Part shown: in pieces, positions 52,459 through 61,082 of the stretch | How positions within the stretch are numbered: position 1 is the first letter of the stretch | How the letters are laid out: each line of letters starts with the position of its first letter | NCBI GenBank assembly: GCA_964635015.1 | Contig: CAZWMS010000001.1 | Span: 46,052 to 110,051, forward strand | DNA from: CAJWPI01 sp964635015 | GTDB taxonomy: Bacteria; Pseudomonadota; Gammaproteobacteria; Magnimaribacterales; Magnimaribacteraceae | DNA: 64,000 bases | Reading direction: 5' to 3' | Position numbers and translations under genes: made by a program | Notes under the pieces: model-generated | Told to the model about the DNA's origin: nothing | The model's database searches: none | The model's input: only the letters and a program-made list of their open reading frames with translations

Positions 52459-52902
52459 TTATAAATTATTCCCCCTAATTGCAAAGTATATACCCAAAAA
52501 TAATAAAAAGATCTGTTCGCTTGTAAAAAGAACTTGTCCTCTTTCTCCTATAAATAAAGCCCAATTTGAGTGAGCTATATAAATAGCGAAAATCATAATT
52601 GTAGCTACAGCGCCACCAGATATTCTGGTAATTATATTTCCAAGGTCTTTAGTTGAACTTAGAATTCCACCTAGTATTATCCCTATACCCGCGAGTATTT
52701 CTCCCCAAGCTACAAGAGGTGCAAGTGCATCGGGTGCAAAAACACCCTTGGACCCTAACCATTGAACAAAACCAGGACTTATGGGTAACTTGCCAAATCC
52801 ATGAAGAAAAAAAGAAATTCCTAAACCCAAGCGCAATAACCAATGTGCTAAATTGAAAAAAGGTGAAGCCATTAAATCTAGAAATCTATTTATTTTACTC
52901 AT
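52459..52902 (-). CDS. DoxX-family membrane protein
   Basis: This protein of about 147 residues has four membrane helices of the DoxX type (LLRLGLGISFFLHGFGKL, GEILAGIGIILGG, GGAVATIMIFAIY, FLLFLGIYFAIRG). Function in bacteria is unclear; some members help thiosulfate or redox metabolism. Start ATG 52900-52902 is chosen; GTG 52914 and ATG 52908 are alternatives. It lies between tRNA-Ser and csrA, where other gammaproteobacteria usually have no such gene. Confidence 0.82.
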   Translation of the reverse strand: MSKINRFLDLMASPFFNLAHWLLRLGLGISFFLHGFGKLPISPGFVQWLGSKGVFAPDALAPLVAWGEILAGIGIILGGILSSTKDLGNIITRISGGAVATIMIFAIYIAHSNWALFIGERGQVLFTSEQIFLLFLGIYFAIRGNNL

Positions 52903-52957
52903 AAGCATTCTCACAAGACTATATTAAACAAAATTATTCTAACTGTCTTAAATTTTC

Positions 52958-53047
52958 TGGCGGAGAGGGAGGGATTCGAACCCTCGAAGGGTGTTAGCCC
53001 TTACACGCTTTCCAAGCGAGCGCATTCAACCACTCTGCCACCTCTCC
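52958..53047 (-). tRNA. tRNA-Ser (anticodon GGA)
   Basis: A 90-base class II tRNA with a long variable arm, encoded CCA (52958-52960), acceptor stem GGAGAGG/CCTCTCC and anticodon GGA (complement of 53011-53013). The T-arm holds GGGTTCGAATCCC. A perfect inverted repeat lies in its leader. Confidence 0.96.
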
Positions 53048-53056
53048 AACTTAGCA

Positions 53057-53084
53057 ATAAATAAGAAGAGCTATTCTTATTTAT
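53057..53084. repeat. Perfect 11-base inverted repeat next to tRNA-Ser 5' end
   Basis: ATAAATAAGAA (53057-53067) and its complement (53074-53084) are separated by six bases. On the minus strand it falls between a possible -10 box and the mature tRNA-Ser 5' end, so the precursor would carry a leader hairpin. It has no clear U-run, so a terminator is less likely. Confidence 0.6.
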
Positions 53085-53217
53085 CTAGATTATCCCTTTT
53101 AAAGTTAATTTGAATAAGCTAAATAGTTTAGGGAAAAGAATTTTAACTTCATTACTTTATTATAAAAACTTGTATTAGATATAAATATTGTCGTAGGATA
53201 AAAGAAAGGAGTGTTTT

Positions 53218-53481
53218 ATGAAAAAGATATTTTTTATTCTAAGTGTTTTCCTTACATCGATTTTGGTAGCTGAAGATACTACAGTTGTGACTAGAATGGT
53301 TATAGGAGATGACCCAAGGGCTGGGATAATTCATGTTCTTTGTATAGAAGATTATAAATTTGCAATCTATCAAAATAGCAGAGTAGTTAGAACTGACGAA
53401 GGGTATGCAGGGGAAAGCCAATCTTCAAGCATGACTCAAATTATCGATGATAGAGGAAGGGGCATTAAGTGCTCTAAATAG
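53218..53481 (+). CDS. Small secreted hypothetical protein
   Basis: This 87-residue protein has a signal peptide (about residues 1-18, cut after ILVA) and an AAAGGAG ribosome site. The mature part has two Cys (VLCIEDYKF and C-terminal IKCSK) and several short strands. I do not recognise a family. It is a single gene on the + strand facing the MORN protein. Confidence 0.68.
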   Translation: MKKIFFILSVFLTSILVAEDTTVVTRMVIGDDPRAGIIHVLCIEDYKFAIYQNSRVVRTDEGYAGESQSSSMTQIIDDRGRGIKCSK

Positions 53482-53534
53482 AAAATTTATTTCTTGTAAG
53501 AACTAAAACTAAATCTGTCTCTTTGTGGATAGTT

Positions 53535-54134
53535 CTAATCTACCTGTTGGGGCGTTTCTATCTTAAACTCTCCAGTATCGGGTAGAGATACTATTGCTTT
53601 ACATGAATCCATAAAACACTCAACCTCTTCACTTTCACCATTTAGATATAAATATTTGCCTTTCCCATGCTTAACATCATCTTTAAATTCTCCAATATAC
53701 TTAACTCCATCACTATAAGTGTATATTCCTACTCCTTCCTTCTTATCTTCTATAAAATCACCCACATATAAATCATTTTCCCATTCATTAATTCTGTGGG
53801 CATAGGAACCTTTACCTTGCCTCTTCCCTTCAACCCATTTACCCACATACAAGTCACCACTCCTATATGAATATGTTCCATGGCCATGCGGAATATCTTT
53901 CTCAAAAAATCCAATAAATCTATCTCCGTTTGAATAAAAAAAGACTCCTTCACCATGGTACAAATTATCTTTCCATTCTCCTGAGTACATTTCTCCTCCA
54001 TCATAAAGATAAGAGCCTGAGCACATATCCCAAACCTTTGAAGGATCATCAGGACACACCGGCAATGAAAAAGATTTCAAAGAGAATAAAAAAATCGAGA
54101 TTGCTAACGGTCTAAATTGAAATAGATTTACCAT
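53535..54134 (-). CDS. Exported MORN-repeat protein
   Basis: This 199-residue protein has a signal peptide (about residues 1-23) and five to six MORN repeats of about 23 residues from residue 38 on (YSGEWKDNLYHGEGVFFY, FIGFFEKDIPHGHGTYSY, YVGKWVEGKRQGKGSYAH, and so on). MORN repeats form long beta-hairpin sheets that bind lipids or proteins. A GHG/GKG turn is kept in each. The C-terminal tail (VECFMDSCKAI) has two Cys. Envelope binding is likely; the role is unknown. Confidence 0.85.
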   Translation of the reverse strand: MVNLFQFRPLAISIFLFSLKSFSLPVCPDDPSKVWDMCSGSYLYDGGEMYSGEWKDNLYHGEGVFFYSNGDRFIGFFEKDIPHGHGTYSYRSGDLYVGKWVEGKRQGKGSYAHRINEWENDLYVGDFIEDKKEGVGIYTYSDGVKYIGEFKDDVKHGKGKYLYLNGESEEVECFMDSCKAIVSLPDTGEFKIETPQQVD

Positions 54135-54161
54135 TTTTCTTATAATATAAGAATTCTCATA

Positions 54162-54974
54162 TTACTGCTTTAGATCTCTTAAAACTATTCTATCAGAAAT
54201 AATTTCAGATGATCTCACTGGATTAATTTCTATTCCTCCTCTTCTTAGGTAATTTGCCTGAACTCTTAAGGTGTTAGGGCTGCATCTTCTCATCAAATCA
54301 TTAAAAATGATTTCTACGCAATCCTCATGAAAGGCTTGATAATTTCTAAAAGACGCTAAGTATTTTAGTAAACTCACTTCTTCTATTCTATTTCCTTGAT
54401 AGGATATCCTAATAGTAGCCCAATCTGGTTGGGACGATATTGGACATAAACTTCTAAAGTTAGAAAATGTAAAATTGTCTTTAGTGGGTTGATCTAGAGT
54501 CTGCAACTTAAGAGAGTTAGGATTTTCAATAATTAAACAGGTGTCTATTTTTAGTGTATCCAAGGTTTGGACAGCTGGATAAAAATCATTAGGTTTCTCA
54601 GCAATTTCTAACTCTATTTCTTCTTCTATGCAATTGGTTAAATCTTCTTTAAGGAGAGAAAGAAACGTCTCTTTAGACTCAAATTTTTTGTTATTTAAAG
54701 AGTTTATATAAAGCTTCAGAGACTTTGATTCAATAAATTTTTTTGAAGAACTAGAATAAGAAAAGTAAAGAATTCCACTGTTAGGCACTCCTTCTTTTCC
54801 AAGCCAAGATAATTCATAGACCGTCCAAGCATCAAATCCATAGAATTTTTTTTTATGATAATTTATATTAAGATTCTTTCTTCTTTCTGATCTATTCAAG
54901 CTAAATAGAATATCTGGACTATATTCCGTCGGAATTTTATCCCTATGTTTAGGGTTAATTTCATTAAATTTCAA
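54162..54974 (-). CDS. queF: NADPH-dependent preQ0 reductase, long form
   Basis: This 270-residue enzyme reduces 7-cyano-7-deazaguanine (preQ0) to preQ1 in queuosine synthesis. It is the two-domain form of E. coli type: the N-terminal half has ESKSLKLYINSLNN, the NADPH-binding motif, and the C-terminal half has catalytic Cys177 and Asp184 in SLCPISSQPDW, plus FHEDCVE. Length and motifs match E. coli QueF (282) closely. It starts two bases after the ABC permease stop. Confidence 0.95.
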   Translation of the reverse strand: MKFNEINPKHRDKIPTEYSPDILFSLNRSERRKNLNINYHKKKFYGFDAWTVYELSWLGKEGVPNSGILYFSYSSSSKKFIESKSLKLYINSLNNKKFESKETFLSLLKEDLTNCIEEEIELEIAEKPNDFYPAVQTLDTLKIDTCLIIENPNSLKLQTLDQPTKDNFTFSNFRSLCPISSQPDWATIRISYQGNRIEEVSLLKYLASFRNYQAFHEDCVEIIFNDLMRRCSPNTLRVQANYLRRGGIEINPVRSSEIISDRIVLRDLKQ

Positions 54975-54976
54975 AA

Positions 54977-55765
54977 CTAAGTCCTAATGCCTTTGCCCTT
55001 TTGTAAAAGCAACAAAGAAACGAGGAATAATATAATAATAAAACTAATTATCATTAAAAGGGAAAACCCTACTGACATATTCATTGATGCTAAATCTGAA
55101 GATCCAAGCAAACCTTCCCTTAATGCATTAACCATGTACAGAATTGGATTAGCAAGAGAAACAGTTCTCCAGAATTCAGGGAGCATATCTACAGAATAAA
55201 AAATACCGCCTAGGTAACTTAAAGGAGTTAAGATAAAAGTTGGCACTATAGATACATCATCAAACGACTCAGCAAAAAGTGCATTTAAAAAACCTGCAAT
55301 AGAAAAAAGAATAGAAGTTAAAAATAGAACTAAAAGTGTCAAGGGCCAGTTTTGGACTTCTAGTTCCACAAAAGGCAATGAAACTAAAGCTACAAGAATA
55401 GCAACCATAATACCCCTAGCAACACCACCAAAAATCCAGCCCATTAGGATAATATAATGCGGTATGGGAGTGACTAATAATTCTTCAATACTCCTTTGGA
55501 ATTTCACGCTAAAGAAAGAAGATAGAACATTTGAGTATGTATTATTTATTACGGACATCATAATCATTCCAGGAACCATCCATTTAAGAAATTGATAACC
55601 CCCAATTTCCCCTATCCTTGAACCAATGATTACACCTATTGTTACGAAATAAAGAATTATCATGATTGCTGGAGAGATCAAAGTCTGCATCCAAATTCTG
55701 GTAAATCTTCTTACTTCTTTTCTTATTATGGTAAGAAGAGCGTTTAACTGTTCTACTCCTGTCAT
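54977..55765 (-). CDS. yadH: ABC-2 type exporter permease, YadH-like
   Basis: This 262-residue permease has six membrane segments and the ABC-2 signature LTPLSYLGGIFYSVDMLP. It resembles E. coli YadH along most of the length (FFSVKFQRSIEELLVTPIP, GGVARGIMVAILVALVSL). It overlaps the ATPase gene by four bases (55762-55765). The complex probably exports a lipid, glycan or drug; the substrate is not known even in E. coli. Confidence 0.9.
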   Translation of the reverse strand: MTGVEQLNALLTIIRKEVRRFTRIWMQTLISPAIMIILYFVTIGVIIGSRIGEIGGYQFLKWMVPGMIMMSVINNTYSNVLSSFFSVKFQRSIEELLVTPIPHYIILMGWIFGGVARGIMVAILVALVSLPFVELEVQNWPLTLLVLFLTSILFSIAGFLNALFAESFDDVSIVPTFILTPLSYLGGIFYSVDMLPEFWRTVSLANPILYMVNALREGLLGSSDLASMNMSVGFSLLMIISFIIILFLVSLLLLQKGKGIRT

Positions 55766-56715
55766 TTTAATTCATCCATGTTGCTAGATTTTTCTGAATC
55801 AATATCAGAATCAATTAAATTAACAAATAATTCCTCTAATCTTCCCGTTTCATTTCTCATGCTTACTACACGAATATTTAATTTAGACAGCTCATTAAAG
55901 ACTTCATTTAATTCATGTCCTTTCTTTATAGTCACTATTAATTTTTTGGGATCTTCTAATCTAAAAACATAGTTAGTTAAAGCAGGAACCTGTTCTAGAG
56001 GTGATTCTAAATCCAAAACAAAAGTTTCTTTTTCTAACTTGGCTAACAACTCTTGCATACCTGTATTTTCAACAATATCTCCTTTATCAATAATGGCTAT
56101 ATTTCTACATAACTTTTCTGCTTCTTCTAAATAGTGTGTTGTTAGTATCATGGTGACCCCTTGTTGGTTCATTTCACTTAGAAAGTCCCAAAGAGAACGT
56201 CTAAGCTCTATATCAACTCCTGCCGTTGGTTCATCCAATATCAACAGTCTGGGTTTATTAACTAAAGCCTTTGCAACCATAACTCTTCTCTTCATTCCTC
56301 CAGAAAGATTTATTGCCTTTTCATTCCTTTTATCCCAAAAATCCAGTTTCTTCATAAAATATTCAGCATTCTGTTTGGCCTGTTTTAAGCTTAAACCATG
56401 ATAACCAGCCTGGTGTCTAATGATGTCTTCAACTTTTTCAAATTGATTAAAATTAACTTCTTGACCTACTACACCTAACTGTCTTTTAGCCAAAGAATGA
56501 TTCTTATCTATGTCTATGCCTAAAATTTCTACTTTTCCAGAAGTCTTAGTTATGAGCGAACTTATTATTCCTATGGTGGTAGTTTTTCCCGCTCCATTTG
56601 GCCCTAACAGTGCAAAAAAATCTCCTTCCTCAACTTCTAAATTAATGCCTTTAAGCGCCTGAGAATTTTCAGGATAAGTTTTGTATAAATTGGTTATAGT
56701 CAGGGCTTGAGTCAT
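55762..56715 (-). CDS. yadG: ABC transporter ATPase, YadG-like
   Basis: This 317-residue ATPase has Walker A GPNGAGKTTT (about residues 38-47), signature LSGGMKRR, and Walker B LLILDEPTAGVD, with the switch His in TTHYLEE. The C-terminal 90 residues are the accessory part of the YadG/DrrA type. It drives the YadH permease. Its ATG overlaps the preceding MBL gene stop by four bases, so three genes are likely in one operon. Confidence 0.93.
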   Translation of the reverse strand: MTQALTITNLYKTYPENSQALKGINLEVEEGDFFALLGPNGAGKTTTIGIISSLITKTSGKVEILGIDIDKNHSLAKRQLGVVGQEVNFNQFEKVEDIIRHQAGYHGLSLKQAKQNAEYFMKKLDFWDKRNEKAINLSGGMKRRVMVAKALVNKPRLLILDEPTAGVDIELRRSLWDFLSEMNQQGVTMILTTHYLEEAEKLCRNIAIIDKGDIVENTGMQELLAKLEKETFVLDLESPLEQVPALTNYVFRLEDPKKLIVTIKKGHELNEVFNELSKLNIRVVSMRNETGRLEELFVNLIDSDIDSEKSSNMDELK

Positions 56716-57743
56716 TTTCTTACTTGAATAATTGAACCTGGTTCGGGAATTATAAAACTTTCTTGTAATTTCTCTTTATTAAGGACCCTCTTTAATTCTT
56801 CAGCAGCCATTTTAGGTCCATCTTTGCCTAAGGGGAATGTCCCAAAATGCATTGCTACTGCCTTCTTGGCTTTAAGTAGCTTAAATGCTTCAACAGCTTC
56901 TTTAGGCCCCATATGGCTAGATTTCATAAAATCACGAGGCAAATATGCTCCAATTGGCAATAAGGCTATTTGTGGTTCTCCTATTCTTTTTCTTACCATA
57001 TTGAAATGGGGTCCTTCTGCGGTATCTCCTGCAAAAAAGATTGAAGAATTTTTACTTTCTATAAAAAATCCCCCCCAAAGAGATTCATTAACATCAAAGC
57101 GTGTTCTTATTGACCAATGCTGAGCAGGAACCATATAAATATTTAAATCATAAAGATTTCTTTTCTGCCACCAGTCAAGTTCAATTATTTTATTTTTATC
57201 TATAAACTTTAAATATCTAGTATTTCCTAAGCCCACTATAAAAAGGGGGTTATGTTTCTCCTTTAATCTTTTGAGAGTTGTTAAATCCATATGATCATAA
57301 TGGTTGTGGCTTACTAGAACTATATCTACCTTAGGAAGGTCTTCAAAAAGAATGCCTGGTTTATGAAATCTAGAAGGACCCAATCTTCCGAAGGGACCGC
57401 ATTTGTTCGACCAAATAGGATCTGTAAGAATATTAATACCATTAATCTGTATAAGAAATGAAGCATGATTTATAAAAATTACTCTTGCACCTAAAAAATC
57501 ATGGTCTGAAGGATTTGTTGGGGTAATCTCTTTCCACAACCATTTGTCTTCACTTTCTTTATTGAATCGCCAAGGTCTTAATTTGATAAATTCCCAAAGA
57601 GATATTTTATCTTCTAATTGAATCAGGTTATGGAATTGCTCTCCATCAAAGTGATCAGTTTCTGGACCAGAATATTTCATAGAAGAGCAACTTATAAATA
57701 CAGGTAAGAGAAAAACTAAAAAAGAATATCTAAGAAAAGTCAT
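56712..57743 (-). CDS. Membrane-linked MBL-fold hydrolase, NAPE-PLD-like
   Basis: This 343-residue metallo-beta-lactamase-fold protein has a signal segment ending in a possible lipobox (FISC, Cys19). Metal ligands: SHNHYDHMD, the Asp in FAGDTAEG, and later His in MHFGTFPLG. The same order is seen in N-acyl-phosphatidylethanolamine phospholipase D and bacterial outer-membrane UlaG-like proteins. It may cleave a phospholipid or nucleotide in the envelope. It is coupled to yadG and follows the VWA gene by six bases. Confidence 0.82.
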   Translation of the reverse strand: MTFLRYSFLVFLLPVFISCSSMKYSGPETDHFDGEQFHNLIQLEDKISLWEFIKLRPWRFNKESEDKWLWKEITPTNPSDHDFLGARVIFINHASFLIQINGINILTDPIWSNKCGPFGRLGPSRFHKPGILFEDLPKVDIVLVSHNHYDHMDLTTLKRLKEKHNPLFIVGLGNTRYLKFIDKNKIIELDWWQKRNLYDLNIYMVPAQHWSIRTRFDVNESLWGGFFIESKNSSIFFAGDTAEGPHFNMVRKRIGEPQIALLPIGAYLPRDFMKSSHMGPKEAVEAFKLLKAKKAVAMHFGTFPLGKDGPKMAAEELKRVLNKEKLQESFIIPEPGSIIQVRK

Positions 57744-57749
57744 AAAGGT

Positions 57750-58925
57750 CTACTTACCTAGATAAGCCATACCTTCTTCCAAACCTCTCAGAGTCAACGG
57801 AAACATGTTATCTTCAATTAATGTTCTTGTTATTTCTACGGAAGCACTGTACTCCCAGTGTTCCTGTGGAACAGGATTAAGCCAAACAACCTTTTCATAA
57901 ACATCAACAAGCCTCTTCATCCATATCGCTCCTGCTTCCTCATTCCAGTGCTCAATACTACCTCCAGGGTTAGTAATTTCATATGGAGCCATAGTTGCAT
58001 CACCTATCATAATTATTTTGTAATCAGAGGAATATTTATTAATTATGTCCTCTGTATAAAGTCTCTCGTTTTGTCTCCTTCTATTGTCCTTCCAGACACT
58101 TTCGTAAACAAAATTATGAAAATAAAAATATTCTAGATTTTTAAATTCTGTCTTACAAGCAGAGAACAGCTCTTCACAAACTTTTACATGAGGATCCATG
58201 GAACCTCCAACATCAAAAAAAGCTAAGACCTTTACAGCATTTCTTTTCTCCGGTTGATATCTAATGTCTAATAATCCTGCTCTTTTAGCAGTTGAACTTA
58301 TAGTTCCACCTAAATCAAATTCTTCTTCTGCGCTATCTCTTATCATTTTTCTTAATCTTCTAAGAGCAACTTTTATGTTTCTTGTTCCCAACTCAACATT
58401 GTCGTCTAGATTTTTAAATTCTCTAGCTTCCCAAACCTTAACTGCTTTTCCTTGCTTCCCCTCTCCTCCTACTCTTATCCCCTCTGGATGCTTACCATTA
58501 TTTCCGAAAGGAGATGTTCCTCCAGTTCCTACCCATTTACTACCTCCTTCATGTCTTTCCTTTTGCTCTTCCATTCTTTTCTTAAATTCTTCAAGAAGCT
58601 TTTCTAAACCACCTAATGTTTTTATCTTTTCAAGCTCTTCTTCGGTAAGAAATTTTTCAAATTCAGCCTTAAGCCAATCTTCAGGGATAAGCATCTCTAA
58701 AACGTCATCCAGGCTCTCAAGTCCCTTGAAATAGATATCGAAGGCCCTGTCAAACTTGTCGTAATGTTTCTCATCTTTAACAAGAATAGCGCGACTTAAA
58801 TAGTAAAAATCTTGCATATTAGCAAAAGTAAGGTTCTTATCGATTGCAGAATTTAGATCTAATAGCTCCCTCAAGGTGCACGGAACACCAGTAGATTTAA
58901 GAGTATTAAAAAGAGATAAAAACAT
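57750..58925 (-). CDS. VWA-domain protein, CoxE-like
   Basis: This 391-residue protein has a von Willebrand factor A domain with the MIDAS motif DVGGSM (about residues 240-245) and an N-terminal CoxE-type helical part. With the MoxR ATPase upstream (five-base gap) it forms a MoxR-CoxE pair, which acts as a chaperone for insertion of metal cofactors or activation of enzyme complexes. The client enzyme is unknown; a metalloprotein in the same genome would be expected. Confidence 0.87.
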   Translation of the reverse strand: MFLSLFNTLKSTGVPCTLRELLDLNSAIDKNLTFANMQDFYYLSRAILVKDEKHYDKFDRAFDIYFKGLESLDDVLEMLIPEDWLKAEFEKFLTEEELEKIKTLGGLEKLLEEFKKRMEEQKERHEGGSKWVGTGGTSPFGNNGKHPEGIRVGGEGKQGKAVKVWEAREFKNLDDNVELGTRNIKVALRRLRKMIRDSAEEEFDLGGTISSTAKRAGLLDIRYQPEKRNAVKVLAFFDVGGSMDPHVKVCEELFSACKTEFKNLEYFYFHNFVYESVWKDNRRRQNERLYTEDIINKYSSDYKIIMIGDATMAPYEITNPGGSIEHWNEEAGAIWMKRLVDVYEKVVWLNPVPQEHWEYSASVEITRTLIEDNMFPLTLRGLEEGMAYLGK

Positions 58926-58930
58926 CCTGA

Positions 58931-59779
58931 TTAATTATTGCTTTCTCTTCTAGCCATAAAAGCCAATCTTTCTAAAAGTTGAACATCTTGTTCATTTTTT
59001 ATTAGAGCCCCATAAAGAGGAGGTATAGCTTTGTTAGGATCTCTGTCTTTCAAGATCTCATCAGGAATATCATCTGCCATTAATAACTTTAACCAGTCTA
59101 TGAGTTCTGAAGTAGAAGGCTTCTTCTTCATTCCTGGTACTTTTCTTATATCAAAGAAGATATCCAAAGCATCCTTTACAAGTTTCTTTTTTATCTGAGG
59201 ATGATGAACATCGACTATTTTCTGCATAGTTGTTCTATCTGGAAAATTAATATAATGGAAAAAACACCTTCTTAAAAAAGCATCGGGTAGTTCTTTTTCA
59301 TTATTGCTAGTTATTATTACGACTGGTCTCTTGTAGGCTTTGATGGTTTCTTTGGTCTCATAAACGTAGAACTCCATCCTATCTAATTCTTGAAGAAGAT
59401 CATTTGGAAACTCAATATCAGCTTTATCGATCTCATCAACCAGTAAAACTACTCTTTGTTTTGAGGAAAAAGCTTCCCATAATTTACCTTTCTCAATGTA
59501 ATTTGATATATCCTTTACTCTCTCATCGCCTAATTGAGAATCCCTGAGTCTAGTTACTGCATCATATTCATATAAACCCTGACGTGCTTTAGTTGTTGAC
59601 TTTATGTGCCATTCAATCAAGGGCATTTTAAGAGAGGAAGCAACTTCCTGAGCCAACATAGTTTTTCCTGTTCCAGGTTCGCCTTTTATCAGGAGAGGTC
59701 TCTCTAAAACAACAGAGGCATTAACGGCCATACTTAAGTCTTCTGTTGAAATGTATGTATCAGTCCCTTTAAATTTCAT
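58931..59779 (-). CDS. MoxR-type AAA+ ATPase
   Basis: This 282-residue AAA+ protein has Walker A GEPGTGKTML (about residues 34-43), Walker B VVLLVDEIDKAD, sensor 1 ITSNNE, and an arginine finger in LRRCFFH. It works with the VWA partner downstream to remodel protein complexes. It is first gene of the run; the promoter should lie at 59780-59848. Confidence 0.92.
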   Translation of the reverse strand: MKFKGTDTYISTEDLSMAVNASVVLERPLLIKGEPGTGKTMLAQEVASSLKMPLIEWHIKSTTKARQGLYEYDAVTRLRDSQLGDERVKDISNYIEKGKLWEAFSSKQRVVLLVDEIDKADIEFPNDLLQELDRMEFYVYETKETIKAYKRPVVIITSNNEKELPDAFLRRCFFHYINFPDRTTMQKIVDVHHPQIKKKLVKDALDIFFDIRKVPGMKKKPSTSELIDWLKLLMADDIPDEILKDRDPNKAIPPLYGALIKNEQDVQLLERLAFMARRESNN

Positions 59780-59848
59780 AATTAATCCTATAATCTAATT
59801 TTTGGAGCGAAACTTTATCATAATGAATTGGATACTCACTAATTGTAT

Positions 59849-60667
59849 CTAGTCCTTAGATAACCTTAACTTTGCCATTTGTCTAGCTTGACCTATTAAG
59901 TTGTCTTCTGAGTCCCAAATTTCATCATCCTCTTCAAGAAATCCTTTAGTTACAAAGTCTGTCTTACCTCTCATTCTGAGAGGTCCAGGGCAGGGCTTCT
60001 GCATTAAATGGAGAGTTAATTCTATAGAAGGCACCCAACCTCTTGAGCCTAATCTATTGAAAATTGGAGGTGACATGGTATCCAAGAAAAATATTACAGA
60101 AAATAAATCTGCAGGTTCTCCACCAGGCCAGGACATATAAGCATCTAGGCAGGCTCTTCCTCTCTTTCTGTTCTCTTCCCACCAATCACTATTTGGAGTA
60201 AACCTTCTATCAATCTGCTTTTCTAAAACGGGAGTAAACCCTTCTTTAAAAGGCATCTTTATACATTTTTCTATTGGAGGAAAGCCAGGAGATTCTCTTT
60301 CCTTCAAAGTGTCTCCTTTTGATTTAGAAAAGTCAGTAAAGCATGCAGTAAACCTTATACGCTCCTCTCCTCCTTGCACAAACTTAAGTAAAGCAGTTGA
60401 TACGCTTCTTCCGGTATTAAGTTTCTCTATCTCTAATCTGGCCTTACCAGATTCAACTCTGGATAAATAATGTCCTGTGATAGAAAGCGGGTCTTTGTGG
60501 TCTAAACATTCCGATAAGGCCCTAGCGGCAGTTGCCATCGAATAACCTCCATTAGCAACCCCGCCAATGTTCCAATCATCAGTTAACTTAGCTTCCCAAA
60601 TATTTTCTTCTAATTTAGTAACAGCGGTATCACGAAGGAATTTTGGATATCCTATTTTTTGATTCAT
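59849..60667 (-). CDS. Thioesterase-family (TesB-like double hotdog) protein
   Basis: This 272-residue protein resembles acyl-CoA thioesterases with two hotdog folds: NIGGVANGGYSMATAARAL is the first hotdog helix, and TGHYLSRVESGKARLEIEKL follows, then MSPPIFNRLGSRGWVPSIELTLHL in the second half. It probably hydrolyses acyl-CoA. It is in line with the CoA-transferase at 62702, though separate genes lie between. Confidence 0.82.
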   Translation of the reverse strand: MNQKIGYPKFLRDTAVTKLEENIWEAKLTDDWNIGGVANGGYSMATAARALSECLDHKDPLSITGHYLSRVESGKARLEIEKLNTGRSVSTALLKFVQGGEERIRFTACFTDFSKSKGDTLKERESPGFPPIEKCIKMPFKEGFTPVLEKQIDRRFTPNSDWWEENRKRGRACLDAYMSWPGGEPADLFSVIFFLDTMSPPIFNRLGSRGWVPSIELTLHLMQKPCPGPLRMRGKTDFVTKGFLEEDDEIWDSEDNLIGQARQMAKLRLSKD

Positions 60668-60679
60668 AAAGTTGATTGA

Positions 60680-61054
60680 TTAAGCGTTTTCTCTTTTCAT
60701 GAGATAAATACAAAGAATCAAGATAGCGGTCATTATTGTTTCAGCTGCTATGGCCATAGTTAAAGGATCTGAACCATGAGCTACAACAGCTAAGCTTCTA
60801 AACACAGCGGCAGAACCCAATAACGAAATAGATGCATAAAGCCAAACATGTTCAGCTCTAAAAGCTCCAATGCAGGCAAAAACACCAGCTGTAAAAAAGA
60901 AAGAAGTTAAATCGCCTATCTGAGTGTTACCGCCCATACCTTCCAATAAAGGCATTGCTAATTCCGCTGCAGCGCTAGCTGGATCTACTATCCACCTTAC
61001 GCAAGTAAAAAGCATGATAAGACCAACAATTCCTGACAATCCTCTCGCTATCAT
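60680..61054 (-). CDS. Four-helix membrane protein, DUF4345-like
   Basis: This 124-residue protein has four hydrophobic helices and a Gly-rich start (ARGLSGIVGLIMLFTCVRWI). It resembles the small DUF4345/DoxX-like group of unknown function. It is 12 bases upstream of the thioesterase. I cannot assign a role. Confidence 0.7.
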   Translation of the reverse strand: MIARGLSGIVGLIMLFTCVRWIVDPASAAAELAMPLLEGMGGNTQIGDLTSFFFTAGVFACIGAFRAEHVWLYASISLLGSAAVFRSLAVVAHGSDPLTMAIAAETIMTAILILCIYLMKRENA

Positions 61055-61082
61055 ATTTAACTCCTATTTTTTTAATTAAAAA

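Noticed and set aside
58264..58734. Open + strand frame of 156 codons
   Set aside because: It lies wholly inside the VWA gene on the other strand and is Ser/Pro/Leu-rich, as antisense frames of Glu/Lys/Arg-rich genes are; it has no ribosome site.
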